From positions 31,679 through 95,678 of the forward strand of contig JAVBOY010000030.1 in NCBI GenBank assembly GCA_031550085.1: a DNA stretch of 64,000 bases. The letters are read 5' to 3'. The stretch's first letter is position 1. Each line of letters starts with the position of its first letter. The notes under the pieces are model-generated. The model did not search any database, was not told the origin of the DNA, and worked only from the letters and a program-made list of their open reading frames with translations. This stretch comes from UBA4417 sp031550085. GTDB lineage: Bacteria; Bacteroidota; Bacteroidia; Bacteroidales; UBA4417. Shown piece after piece: positions 7,478 to 17,109 of the stretch. The position numbers and the translations under genes are program-made.

Positions 7478-8380
7478 ATGAACAGTAAAAAAATATTTTG
7501 GGGCGTTTTTATGATGGCCATCGGGGCGTTGCTTATCTTAAACCAACTTGACCTTATCCATTTTACATGGCGTGATGTCTGGAGGTTGTGGCCTGCCGTA
7601 TTGATTGTCATCGGAATTTCAATTTTACCGGTTGACGGATGGATTAAATTGGTGGGAATGCTGGGCGTGATGACTATTGCAATTCTACTTAACCCTTATA
7701 TGGATCGTGGAGGGCGATGGAATGACCGTAGGTTCGATTTCTATGAAAGGAATGATTATCAGGGCGTTCAAAGAGAATATAATGTGCCGTTCGATTCCAC
7801 CTGCCTTTTGGCAAAGTTTTCCGTTAAAGTGGGTGCAGGAACCTTTCGAATCCAGGATACCACAGCGCAATTGGTGGAAGTTGACCAATCCGGAAGATCG
7901 ATTCCTTACACGTTAATGACGGAATCAACCGATAGCCTCACAGAGGTAAAGATAAAAAGTCCCGAACAACGTTTAGACCGGCGTGTGAATAATAAATTGG
8001 GAATCAAACTGAACAATCAGCCGGTTTGGGATATGGACTTTGAAGTCGGGGCAGGGGATGTTGTATTTGATTTAAGCGCTTACAAAGTGAGATCTTTCGA
8101 TTTGAGTTGCGGGGCTTCCGACGTGGATATCAAATTCGGATCGCTGGTTCCGGAGTTGGACGTTGACATTGAAACGGGGGTTTCATCACTAAAATTGAAG
8201 GTTCCTAATGAGTCCGGTTGCCGTGTCGTTTATGACGGAGCTTTGACGGATAAACATTTCAGCGGATTCACCAAAACCGGGAAAGGAACTTACGAAACAG
8301 CAAATTTCAATACTGCGACGAAAAAGATCTTGATCCAAATTGAAAGCGGTGTTGCTTCCATTGGTATTGAACGGTATTAG
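7478..8380 (+). CDS. LiaF-like envelope-stress protein with a toast-rack domain
   Basis: The 300-residue protein has about three membrane segments in residues 1-75 (IFWGVFMMAIGALLILNQL and following). A soluble, beta-rich domain follows from about 110 to 300, with repeated short strands such as VGAGTFRIQD, VGAGDVVFDLS and CGASDVDIKF. This stacked pattern is typical of the toast-rack/LiaF C-terminal fold. It probably works with the PspC protein 2 bp upstream in an envelope-stress response. The direct ligand is unknown. Confidence 0.8.
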   Translation: MNSKKIFWGVFMMAIGALLILNQLDLIHFTWRDVWRLWPAVLIVIGISILPVDGWIKLVGMLGVMTIAILLNPYMDRGGRWNDRRFDFYERNDYQGVQREYNVPFDSTCLLAKFSVKVGAGTFRIQDTTAQLVEVDQSGRSIPYTLMTESTDSLTEVKIKSPEQRLDRRVNNKLGIKLNNQPVWDMDFEVGAGDVVFDLSAYKVRSFDLSCGASDVDIKFGSLVPELDVDIETGVSSLKLKVPNESGCRVVYDGALTDKHFSGFTKTGKGTYETANFNTATKKILIQIESGVASIGIERY

Positions 8381-8415
8381 TACGAACTTGCTTTTTCTGC
8401 GCAGGTAGTGTAGCG

Positions 8416-10374
8416 TTATTTTTTTCCCTCCTTAATTCGCACCGGCTTGCTCCGGTGCTTTTGGTCTGCAATAAGGGGAACCAATTCGGTATGCACGCTG
8501 CTGGTGTCGAGTCCGTATGCATTGATATCGGAAATACCGATACGTGCAACCAAGTTATACAGCCGCATAACGAGTTTGTCGTGGAACGAAAAGCCGTGCT
8601 CGTAGTTATGCACCCGGTGGATTACAACAAACCGGAAATCTCCGCCAATATTGTGAGCTTCCAATGACTTGTAACCGCTTTTCCCGCTGATTTCATGATT
8701 TTGAATCAAATCAGCAATAATCTGGCGAAAATACAAATTCAATTGGGTTTCCAAGCGGAACCCGATGCGAAACTCAATCCGGTACATGGTATCAGGAATG
8801 AGTTCTTCAAAAGAATATTCATTTGTATAAGGCTCATCGACATAATGTATGTGGAGCAACCAATAGTAATCAGCCCGTTTGGGTTCTTTGTTGACAATGG
8901 AAAAAAGTATTTTTCCGTCAATGTCCGTGGGAAGGTCTGCTTTGCTTAAATATACCAGATTGGTTGCATATTTTGGGATGGATGCATCGTTTTTGATATC
9001 CGCCAAAAGGTCGGCATAGTATTGGATTTTGAAAAACCGGATGTATTTGTTCTTGATTTTCCGCCCGTTATACCACACATACATTATGATGAAGAAGATA
9101 CTTGCCAAAGCGATGGTAAGCGCTCCTCCTTCCATGAACTTAAACATGTTGGCGACTAAAAACGACCCTTCGATGGTAAAGAATACAACTCCAAACAAAA
9201 TTCGTGAATACAGCGGGTATCGGATTGATTTCAAATAGTAGAGCAATAAGATGGTGGTCATCAACATTGTAATGGTAATGGAAAGCCCGTAGGCGGCTTC
9301 CATATTCGACGAATTCTTAAAAATCAATACCACAGCAATGCAGGCAATGAGTAAAAACCAATTGACAAAGGAAATATACAGTTGTCCGCGTACATTTGAC
9401 GGATGACTTATGCGCTGGCGCGGCCAAAAATTAAGCGACATAGCTTCGTTGAATATGGTAAACGAACCGCTTATTAAGGCTTGACTGGCTATGATAGCAG
9501 CTGCCGTGGCTATAATCACTCCGGAAAGCAAAAACCAAGACGGCATGATTCCGAAAAACGGATTTACCGAAAAATTGCCGACTCGTAGCAACCAAGCTCC
9601 CTGTCCGAGGTAATTCAATATCAACATTGCTTTTACGAAAATCCAGCTTACACGAATGTTCCGGATGCCGCAATGTCCCAGGTCCGAATAAAGCGCTTCG
9701 GCTCCTGTGGTACAAAGAAAAACCGCTCCCAACAACAGAAAACCGTATTTTGTATTTACCAATAATTCAATGGCATAGATGGGATTAAATGCATGCAAGA
9801 TCTGCGGAAAGTGAATAATTTGATTAACACCCAACACGCCCAGCATCAAGAACCAAAAAAACATGATGGGGCCATACAAACGGCCGATAACATGGGAACC
9901 GAACTGCTGAAGGATAAACAATGCACACAAGATCACAATCACAATGGTCATGATGGGCAAGTCTTTGGTAAAGCTGGTTAATCCTTCCACAGCAGACATT
10001 ACAGTGATAGACGGAGTAATGATTCCATCGGCAATTAAAGCGCTGGCCCCTACAATGGCGACAATATATATGAGTGATTTTTTTCTTTTTTTGAGGAGTG
10101 CGTACAAGGCCAAAATTCCGCCTTCACCCCGGTTATCCGCCCGGAGCGTAATGATCACATACTTTACGGTGGTTTGCATGGTAAGCGTCCAAATGATGCA
10201 GGAAATGGCTCCGGTGATATAGTTGAAATCAATGTGATGACTTCCGAAACCGACAATGGCTTTCATTACATAAAGCGGGGACGTTCCAATGTCGCCATAC
10301 ACAATCCCCATGGTAACAATGAGGCCGATGAAGCTGAGTTTGTTGATGTTTTCCTTTGATCGCTTTGAATTCAT
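8416..10374 (-). CDS. kup: KUP-family potassium uptake protein
   Basis: Kup is a proton-coupled potassium importer of the inner membrane. The 652-residue protein begins with LSFIGLIVTMGIVYGDIGTS and has GTSPLYVMKAI, the family's ion-path motif. GEGGILALYALL and TTGAEALYSDLGHCG, other Kup signatures, are also present. About 12 membrane segments span residues 10-450 and a cytoplasmic domain of about 200 residues follows. It is transcribed alone and converges with the LiaF-like gene. Confidence 0.95.
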   Translation of the reverse strand: MNSKRSKENINKLSFIGLIVTMGIVYGDIGTSPLYVMKAIVGFGSHHIDFNYITGAISCIIWTLTMQTTVKYVIITLRADNRGEGGILALYALLKKRKKSLIYIVAIVGASALIADGIITPSITVMSAVEGLTSFTKDLPIMTIVIVILCALFILQQFGSHVIGRLYGPIMFFWFLMLGVLGVNQIIHFPQILHAFNPIYAIELLVNTKYGFLLLGAVFLCTTGAEALYSDLGHCGIRNIRVSWIFVKAMLILNYLGQGAWLLRVGNFSVNPFFGIMPSWFLLSGVIIATAAAIIASQALISGSFTIFNEAMSLNFWPRQRISHPSNVRGQLYISFVNWFLLIACIAVVLIFKNSSNMEAAYGLSITITMLMTTILLLYYLKSIRYPLYSRILFGVVFFTIEGSFLVANMFKFMEGGALTIALASIFFIIMYVWYNGRKIKNKYIRFFKIQYYADLLADIKNDASIPKYATNLVYLSKADLPTDIDGKILFSIVNKEPKRADYYWLLHIHYVDEPYTNEYSFEELIPDTMYRIEFRIGFRLETQLNLYFRQIIADLIQNHEISGKSGYKSLEAHNIGGDFRFVVIHRVHNYEHGFSFHDKLVMRLYNLVARIGISDINAYGLDTSSVHTELVPLIADQKHRSKPVRIKEGKK

Positions 10375-10550
10375 AATCCGGTAATCTCGTGAGGTGTTTA
10401 TTTTTACAACACAGAAAACAACGACTTGTTGGAGTTATATCTTAATCCAGTACTTAAGAATGGCTGCAAAGGTCGTATTTTTCAATCAAAGGTTGAATAA
10501 AAAAGTCATCTTTGTTTTATTTAATTTATTGAAAAATAATAACTTATGTA

Positions 10551-11540
10551 TTATGATTTGATTTTTCCAAAAAGAAGTTTCATTAAATCAACCGTGTCTT
10601 CTTTGACACGTTTTAAGGGGATGGGATTAAGCATCCAGAAGAGCATGCCGATAATTCCTCCCCAAAGGAAAAATGCCGTGAATTGCAACAATGAAAAAGT
10701 AACAGCTATTTCGGGAGGTATCTGGTAAAATTTTAAAAGAAAAATCAAACTTACTTCACGGGTTCCAAATCCGGCAAATGAAATGGGCAGAATGGTCGAT
10801 AAACTCATAAAACTCAACACAAATGCCACATCAATCAAAGAAATGGAAATAGAAAGCGACTTAAAAATGTAATAACAAGTTCCAAAAAACACAAAATAAG
10901 CAAAACCAGACAGGAGCCATTTTTTTACAGACTTTAAACTACCTACAGCGGTTAACACATCAGTAATTAATTGAATAATTGCTGCGTGCCCCAGTTTTGT
11001 CCTTTTACGGGCCCAACCGAAAGCAGTTTTCAAAATAAGAAATCCCAACAACATGACCCCTGCGATGATCAAGGTATAGAGCGGTGCGCTGAAATCGCCC
11101 AGGCTTTTGTAATAAAATAAAATCCCCGAAAGGCCGAACCAAATCATCAACGATAAATCGAAAAACCGGTCCGATACAAGGGTTGTAAATGCTTTGTAAA
11201 GAGAAATATCGGCATGTTGCCTTACATAATACAAGCGGGCGATTTCACCAATCCGTCCGGGCGTTACAATACCGATGGTGTAGGAAGCAAAATAAGATTG
11301 GAACGCGTTTTTTAACGGATAGTTACAACCTTCGTCCTTTAGTAAAAGTTTCCAACGGTAGCTTTTTACCCCAATGGTGATAATTACTCCTATCAAGGAG
11401 AAAAGATAATACTCAAACCGGACGGACTTCAAAGCTTCGAAAAAATGTTTCCGGTCGAAATCAATTTGAGTGAAAAGTAAAATCAGAATGGCTGCTGAAC
11501 CTGTAATTTTCACCAGCCATTGTATAGCAGGTTTGCGCAT
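10551..11540 (-). CDS. LPG synthase TM-domain (flippase-like) protein
   Basis: The 329-residue integral membrane protein matches the lysylphosphatidylglycerol synthase transmembrane domain family (UPF0104). About eight hydrophobic segments are visible. Two conserved motifs are present: TPGRIGEIARLYYVR near residue 95 and ISFAGFGTREVSLIF near 255. These stand-alone domains are thought to move lipids across the membrane. The catalytic aminoacyl-transferase domain of MprF is absent. It starts 12 bp after the PBP1A stop and is probably the last gene of the holB-ricT-gldH-PBP1A run. Confidence 0.85.
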   Translation of the reverse strand: MRKPAIQWLVKITGSAAILILLFTQIDFDRKHFFEALKSVRFEYYLFSLIGVIITIGVKSYRWKLLLKDEGCNYPLKNAFQSYFASYTIGIVTPGRIGEIARLYYVRQHADISLYKAFTTLVSDRFFDLSLMIWFGLSGILFYYKSLGDFSAPLYTLIIAGVMLLGFLILKTAFGWARKRTKLGHAAIIQLITDVLTAVGSLKSVKKWLLSGFAYFVFFGTCYYIFKSLSISISLIDVAFVLSFMSLSTILPISFAGFGTREVSLIFLLKFYQIPPEIAVTFSLLQFTAFFLWGGIIGMLFWMLNPIPLKRVKEDTVDLMKLLFGKIKS

Positions 11541-11552
11541 GCTTCTTTGTAA

Positions 11553-13877
11553 TTAAAAGCGGTCGTCGTTTTCGTAAGATCCCGACGAATTGCTTTGTAC
11601 AGGCTTCTTTTCTTCGGTTGGGAGCGGCCCTTCGGGGCGTTCAAAATCGCCCTTGCTTACTTGCAATTTTTTGTCGGCATATACTTTTTTCATGTATAGA
11701 GCCCAAATGGGCAATGCCATATTGGCGCCTTGCCCCAAAGCCATATTCCGGAAACGAATGGTACGATCATCGCCGCCAACCCACACTCCGGTGACCAAAT
11801 CAGGCGTTAGCCCCATAAACCATCCGTCGGAATTGTTTTGCGTTGTTCCAGTTTTCCCAGCAATGGGATTCGTAAATCCGTACCTGTAGCGTAAGCGAGC
11901 CCCGGTTCCTCCGTCTACTACGCCTTTCAGCAATTCAATCATCATGTATGCGGTGATTTCATTCATGGCTTCGTTTTGGCGAGGTGAAAATTCTGCAATG
12001 ACGTTGCCGTTTTTATCTTCAATCCGCGTGATACAAATCGGTTCAATGTGAAACCCCTTATTGGCGTAAGTGTTCATCGCTCCAACCATTTCATAAAGAG
12101 AAATATCAGCCGTGCCCAAGCAAATGGACGGTACGGCAGGAAGCGGAGAAGTAATTCCCATTTGACGTGCCACCTTAATAACCGATTGCGGTTTGAATTT
12201 GTCGATCAGCGCAGCAGAAATCCAGTTGATGGAATTGGCCAACGCTTCCCGGAGGGTAACCATCTCGCCTTCCCGGTAATGTCCCGAATTTTTGGGACTC
12301 CAGGGGCCACTTGAAGTCTGTATGGTAATGGGAACGTTGGGTAAAAGCGTTGATGCGGTCATTCCCCCGTCTTGTAGCGCAACTGTATATACAAACGGCT
12401 TAAAGGTCGATCCTACCTGGCGGTGTCCCACAATCACATGGTCATACTTGAAGTGTTTGTAATTGATGCCTCCCACAAATGCCCGGACATACCCGGTTTG
12501 CGGTTCCATCGACATCACCCCTGCTTGTAAAAACCACTTGTGGTATTTAATGGAATCCATGGGTGTCATAATGGTGTCGAAATCTCCTTTCCAGGAAAAT
12601 ACCGTCATGGGAACCGGTGTGTTAAAAGCAAGTGTAATCGAATCTTCCGAAATACCCGCTTTTTTCATCAGACGATACCGGTCGGAGCGCCTTTTGGAAG
12701 CATCCAGCAACTTATTGATTTCCTTTTGGCTGGTCAAATCAAAAGGAGCAAATTTGTTCCCCTTCCACGCTTGGAAGAATGCCGGTTGCAGGTCGTTACT
12801 CAAATGTTCAACGAGGGCCTGTTCGGCATAAATTTGCATTCGGGAATCAATGGTGGTGTAAATTCGCAGCCCGTCTTTAAACAGATTGTAATAACTTCCG
12901 TCGGGTTTTTTGTTTTTCTTGATCCAACCGTAAATCGGGTCTGTTTCCCACAAAACACTGTCGACGGCATAGTCTTCCAGTTCATAATCTGCATAATTCG
13001 CCCGGTTAGGTTTTTCTGCCAGCAACATTTGCCGCATTTGTTCCCGGAAGTAAGTGGCCAATCCGGAGTTGTAATCCTGAATGGAAAAATGAGACATATC
13101 TAACGGCAATTTCCGAACCGAATCGTATTGTTTTCCGGTAAGGTAATTGTATTTAACCATTTGATTTAAAACTACTTCACGACGAAGCTTGGCCCGGTCG
13201 GGATTCCGTTTGGGATGAAACCAGGTAGGCGCTTTCAGCATGCCCACCAGCATGGCCGATTCCTGGATGTTGAGTGCTGCAGGAGACTTATCAAAATATG
13301 TTTTAGCCGCCGATTTGATTCCATAGGCCTGACTGCCGAAGTCGACGGTATTAAAATACAACGCAATGATTTCTTCTTTTGTGTAATGCCGTTCTAATTT
13401 AATGGCTGTAATCCATTCGCGGAGTTTGGCATAACCGGTTCCCAGAAAAGTATGATATTCTTCCCGTGGAAACAAGTTTTTTGCCAATTGCTGGGTGATG
13501 GTACTTCCCCCTCCTTTGTTATTTGTGGTAACAATTCCCAAAATAGCTCTTGCCAACGCTTTGCTGTCAATTCCCGAGTGCTTTTGGAAACGGATATCTT
13601 CGGTTGCTACCAGAGATTTTATGAGCCAGGGGGAAAGTTCCACATAAGACACATTCGAACGGTTCTCGATGAAATAAGTTCCCAACACAACCTGATCGGC
13701 CGAAACCACTTCGGATGCCAGTTTACTCCGGGGATTTTCCAATTCTTCAAACGAAGGCATAAAGCCGAGGAATCCGGCGGATAATGCCCAAAAAAACAAC
13801 ATAATCACTAAAATGGATAGACCGTAGAACCCCCAAAGTCTTTTTACCCATTCCTTGTCGGTGCGATTCTTTTTCAT
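11553..13877 (-). CDS. Penicillin-binding protein 1A, bifunctional
   Basis: The 774-residue enzyme polymerises and crosslinks peptidoglycan. Residues 1-40 hold one membrane anchor. The glycosyltransferase domain (GT51) follows, with catalytic Glu93 in ATEDIRFQKHSG and GGSTITQQLAKNL near 124. The transpeptidase domain has S490-T-F-K493, S549-I-N551 and K675-T-G677. The C-terminus is a short polar tail. gldH ends 3 bp upstream and the flippase-like gene starts 12 bp downstream, so the genes are very likely co-transcribed. Whether it is orthologous to mrcA or ponA of other phyla cannot be told here. Confidence 0.95.
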   Translation of the reverse strand: MKKNRTDKEWVKRLWGFYGLSILVIMLFFWALSAGFLGFMPSFEELENPRSKLASEVVSADQVVLGTYFIENRSNVSYVELSPWLIKSLVATEDIRFQKHSGIDSKALARAILGIVTTNNKGGGSTITQQLAKNLFPREEYHTFLGTGYAKLREWITAIKLERHYTKEEIIALYFNTVDFGSQAYGIKSAAKTYFDKSPAALNIQESAMLVGMLKAPTWFHPKRNPDRAKLRREVVLNQMVKYNYLTGKQYDSVRKLPLDMSHFSIQDYNSGLATYFREQMRQMLLAEKPNRANYADYELEDYAVDSVLWETDPIYGWIKKNKKPDGSYYNLFKDGLRIYTTIDSRMQIYAEQALVEHLSNDLQPAFFQAWKGNKFAPFDLTSQKEINKLLDASKRRSDRYRLMKKAGISEDSITLAFNTPVPMTVFSWKGDFDTIMTPMDSIKYHKWFLQAGVMSMEPQTGYVRAFVGGINYKHFKYDHVIVGHRQVGSTFKPFVYTVALQDGGMTASTLLPNVPITIQTSSGPWSPKNSGHYREGEMVTLREALANSINWISAALIDKFKPQSVIKVARQMGITSPLPAVPSICLGTADISLYEMVGAMNTYANKGFHIEPICITRIEDKNGNVIAEFSPRQNEAMNEITAYMMIELLKGVVDGGTGARLRYRYGFTNPIAGKTGTTQNNSDGWFMGLTPDLVTGVWVGGDDRTIRFRNMALGQGANMALPIWALYMKKVYADKKLQVSKGDFERPEGPLPTEEKKPVQSNSSGSYENDDRF

Positions 13878-13880
13878 GTG

Positions 13881-14363
13881 TTATTTTTCTTTTGGTTTTG
13901 AAATTTCGATACCCAAATCATGTATTCCTTTCAAAGAATTTTCACGCATTCCATGATTGACAACGATAATGTAATCTCCTTTTTGCGGGAAATACAAATT
14001 TCGTTTGAAAATAAAACGTGAATCCTTGATCCGGCCGTTTCCCTTGCCTAACCATTTCCCTTCGGGTGTTGCAAAAATACATTCGGCCGTATCGCGCGAG
14101 TAAGTCCCGTTCGGATAGCGGGTTGTGATAAATAGGTATAAATTCTGATAAGGATAATCGGTGGTATTCCTCACATTGAAATAGAAATTAAGCGGGCGGT
14201 TAATTTCGTCGATGGAAAATGCAAAAACAAGCGAATCGGTTGGAAGCCAACCTTTTTCATTTACGCTGCTATTGCTTTGATAAACAACTGAATGGTTGCA
14301 CGACGACAGAATCCATGCAATGCATACGATCCCCAATATCCATATAGCCAGCCTGAATTTCAT
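13881..14363 (-). CDS. gldH: Gliding motility lipoprotein GldH
   Basis: The 160-residue lipoprotein has a signal peptide ending in the lipobox ILSSC. The rest, from SVVYQSNSSVNEKGW, is a beta-rich domain with the GldH-typical LNFYFNVRNTTDYPYQNLYL. GldH is required for gliding in flavobacteria and is retained in many non-gliding Bacteroidota with type IX secretion. Its start overlaps the ricT stop by 4 bp (ATGA), and PBP1A starts 3 bp after it, an order common in the phylum. Confidence 0.88.
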   Translation of the reverse strand: MKFRLAIWILGIVCIAWILSSCNHSVVYQSNSSVNEKGWLPTDSLVFAFSIDEINRPLNFYFNVRNTTDYPYQNLYLFITTRYPNGTYSRDTAECIFATPEGKWLGKGNGRIKDSRFIFKRNLYFPQKGDYIIVVNHGMRENSLKGIHDLGIEISKPKEK

Positions 14364-15550
14364 TTTTTTGGATGTTTTTTATTGGATTTCGATCGGTGGT
14401 TGTTGTGCGATTGGTTTTTACGCGGTTGCTCATTGTTGGAATCAAAACGCGTGAGATCTTCTTGCGGTACAACGAGATTAATGCTGGCTTTTTTGGTTTC
14501 TTTTTGAATGGCAAAATCTTCCAACGAATTGGGAATCTCGCCGGCCTTATTCAATTGAATAATCCGGTTTACCTGCTCCAAAGCCATGGTAAACATATTA
14601 GTTTCCTTTGATTTATAGCTGTACCAAAGAATTTTCTCAAATACATCGATTTTTTGTTGGATGGCTTCTCCTTCTTTCGTTTTTAATATAACCGTATCGG
14701 CCGGAAAATCCTTTAATGCGTCAAGATAAGATTCGTGTTCATAGTTCAGGCAGCACTTCAATTTTCCGCATTGGCCTGCTAATTTTTGAGGATTGGGCGT
14801 AAGTTGCTGAACACGAGCTGCCGACGTAGTGACCGAATGGAAATTTGTCAGCCATTTGGAACAACACAACTCCAAACCGCACGACCCGATGCCTCCGACC
14901 CGGCTGGCTTCCTGACGGATTCCGATTTGCCGCATTTCGATACGTACCTTAAATTCTTCGGCTAAAACCTTGATTAATTCACGGAAATCGATTCGATCGT
15001 CGGCGGTATAATAAAAAATAGCCTTCGTATCATCGCCCTGATATTCTACGTCGTTTACCTTCATTTTTAGGTTCAGGTTGACCGCAATTCTCCGGCATTT
15101 TAAGATGGCTTCATCCTCGCGGGCAATAGCCACAAGCCATTTATCGATGTCGTTTTGGCGTGCGTGGCGGTATACTTTTTTTAATTCAACCGTTGCATGA
15201 TTCACATTTTTACAGCGCATTTGCAACTTTGCCGTTTCATTTGTCAGCGATACAACACCGATGTCGTGCCCGGGTGATGCTTCAACGGCCACAACGTCGC
15301 CTTCCGTGACAACCATGTTATCGGGTAGCCGGTAAAAATCTTTCCGGTTGTTTTTAAAACGAACTTCTACACAATCAAAAGACTTTTGTGCGACCGGAGT
15401 TACGTCTTTCAACCAGTTAAAAGTGTCTAATTTGGCGTTTTTGTGTGTATCTAATTGTGACTCGTGATTTTTTTTGTTCATTTTCTTTGAACAACCACGC
15501 GAACGTAATAGAATGCTATCGGGGATATAAATTGAATTCGTATTATCCAT
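14360..15550 (-). CDS. ricT: PSP1/RicT-family protein
   Basis: The 396-residue protein has a PSP1 C-terminal domain (about 60-270) with the cysteine blocks GSCGLELCCSKW and CGKLKCCLNYE. In Bacillus RicT (YaaT) such cysteines help hold [4Fe-4S] clusters in the RicA-RicF-RicT complex that acts on RNA processing and phosphorelay. The role in Bacteroidota is not settled. A likely alternative start is ATG 15481 (MNKKNHESQL), since residues 1-23 look unlike the family. The tail is rich in Lys, Asn and His. Confidence 0.88.
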   Translation of the reverse strand: MDNTNSIYIPDSILLRSRGCSKKMNKKNHESQLDTHKNAKLDTFNWLKDVTPVAQKSFDCVEVRFKNNRKDFYRLPDNMVVTEGDVVAVEASPGHDIGVVSLTNETAKLQMRCKNVNHATVELKKVYRHARQNDIDKWLVAIAREDEAILKCRRIAVNLNLKMKVNDVEYQGDDTKAIFYYTADDRIDFRELIKVLAEEFKVRIEMRQIGIRQEASRVGGIGSCGLELCCSKWLTNFHSVTTSAARVQQLTPNPQKLAGQCGKLKCCLNYEHESYLDALKDFPADTVILKTKEGEAIQQKIDVFEKILWYSYKSKETNMFTMALEQVNRIIQLNKAGEIPNSLEDFAIQKETKKASINLVVPQEDLTRFDSNNEQPRKNQSHNNHRSKSNKKHPKK

Positions 15551-15646
15551 TGAAACTGTCGTAAATTGATGATTCTACTCGGTCAGCCGGCCTCATTCTG
15601 CTTCAGGTTTTGCTGCAAAAAGTAGTAATCGGAAAAACCTACAAAG

Positions 15647-16879
15647 TTACATTTTTTTGTATTGCGGCAACGCCGGTTTTCTTAATAGAATGGAAATGGA
15701 ATGTGAAAGATCCGTAAAAATTAATTTGCCGTTTACATTTCGCTCGACGTGGATGGTTGCAAGATTTAGCGTATCCGTCAGTTCGTTGATATTGTTCGGA
15801 TGGGCAAAGGAGGCGAAGTTCTTTATAAAGGCCATTTCATCCTCGGTTTGTCGTACTAGCGCCGCATTCCCGATGTGATATTGGAAACAGGAACGTAAAA
15901 TCTTCAAACTGTATAAAATAAATTCCTTCTGCTGTTCGCGGCTTCCGTCGAAAAGGATTTTCTCAACCACTGTTTCCAGTTTGCTGTACTCATTGAGCGG
16001 GCGGTTACGGTCCGAAATTTTGTAACATTGGCGCATCCATTCACAAAAGATTTCAAAATGTACCTGTTCTTTGGGTCTGGTTTCTTTTCCTTTTCTGGAA
16101 GAGACCGGCGACAGTTCGGCAGAAGCGGGTATTTGTTTTAGTGCAAAATGAAAATTTCCATCGGCAACCCGGGCTATGGTGTCGGCTTGAGCTGGAGTTT
16201 GATTGCATTTTGCTTGCAATTCCCGGCTAATCTCTGAGTCGGAGAGCGATGGAACCTTAATAAGTTGGGTACGCGACCAAATGGTCGGTAAAATCTGTTC
16301 CGATTCTTCAGCAATCAGGCAAAACAACGTTTTTCCCGGTGGTTCTTCCAAAATCTTCAATAACTTATTGGCAGCCGAAAGGTTCATTTTTTCAGGCATC
16401 CAGATTACGACCACTTTGTATTCGGCTTCGTATGCATGCAGTTGAAGCACCGAACTTACCGAATCTGCATCGTCCGCATTGATCAACCCTTGCTTTTTCT
16501 CAATGCCGATTTTTTCATACCAATCGGTCAAAGCAACATAGTATTGATTTTCAAGCAAGAATTCCCGCCAAGGGGCTAAAAAATCTTTGCTGTAGATTTT
16601 GGTGCTGTCAACCTCTTTGGTTTTATTGATGGGGAAAATAAAATGTAAATCAGGATGCGTTAAATGATTGTATTTGATGCAGGAAGGACAAACTCCGCAC
16701 GAATCGTTTCCCGAACGGTTGCTACAATTGATGTATTGGGCGTAAGCCAATGCTAATGCTAATTTCCCACAGCCTTCAGAGCCCAAAAAAAGCTGTGCAT
16801 GGCTGATTCGATTGTCAACGACTGTTTTTATCAATCGCTGTTTCAGGAGGTCTTGTCCGATAATTTCAGAAAACTTCAT
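15647..16879 (-). CDS. holB: DNA polymerase III subunit delta-prime
   Basis: HolB is part of the clamp loader that places the sliding clamp on DNA. The 410-residue protein begins MKFSEIIGQDLLKQRL and has a P-loop-like GSEGCGK at 33-39. It has a zinc-binding cysteine set at C52, C61, C64 and C67, and DADSVSSVLQ and LLKILEEPPGKTLFCLI, the usual AAA+ core of delta-prime. It heads the minus-strand run with ricT, gldH and PBP1A; the 96-bp gap before ricT may hold a second promoter. Confidence 0.92.
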   Translation of the reverse strand: MKFSEIIGQDLLKQRLIKTVVDNRISHAQLFLGSEGCGKLALALAYAQYINCSNRSGNDSCGVCPSCIKYNHLTHPDLHFIFPINKTKEVDSTKIYSKDFLAPWREFLLENQYYVALTDWYEKIGIEKKQGLINADDADSVSSVLQLHAYEAEYKVVVIWMPEKMNLSAANKLLKILEEPPGKTLFCLIAEESEQILPTIWSRTQLIKVPSLSDSEISRELQAKCNQTPAQADTIARVADGNFHFALKQIPASAELSPVSSRKGKETRPKEQVHFEIFCEWMRQCYKISDRNRPLNEYSKLETVVEKILFDGSREQQKEFILYSLKILRSCFQYHIGNAALVRQTEDEMAFIKNFASFAHPNNINELTDTLNLATIHVERNVNGKLIFTDLSHSISILLRKPALPQYKKM

Positions 16880-16883
16880 GGAA

Positions 16884-16891
16884 CAAAATTA
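16884..16891 (-). promoter_or_regulatory. -7-like element next to the holB start
   Basis: On the minus strand this reads TAATTTTG, a full match to TAnnTTTG. Only 4 bases separate it from the holB ATG, so any transcript from it would be leaderless or would need a later start. Confidence 0.3.
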
Positions 16892-17000
16892 GAATTTTTC
16901 TTTATACCAAATTGATTCATTAAGGCTAGATCTCTGTTTGGCGTCAGGCTGTACCTGTGCCGGGCTATGTGTGACAAGCTAAGCTTGCTTTTGATAGGCC

Positions 17001-17021
17001 GGCGGCGGCGAAGCCGCCGCC
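17001..17021. repeat. GC-only hairpin in the holB upstream spacer
   Basis: GGCGGCGGC at 17001-17009 pairs perfectly with GCCGCCGCC at 17013-17021 around a GAA loop. The surrounding 230 bp is otherwise ordinary. No T-run follows on either strand, so a terminator is unlikely. It may be a REP-like palindrome. Confidence 0.5.
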
Positions 17022-17109
17022 GAACAAACCTGCTATTTATAACTCAAAACACAATTGAGAACTTCCGGAATCGGTTTCCAGATACACGATGTAAATCCTT
17101 TCATCCGTT

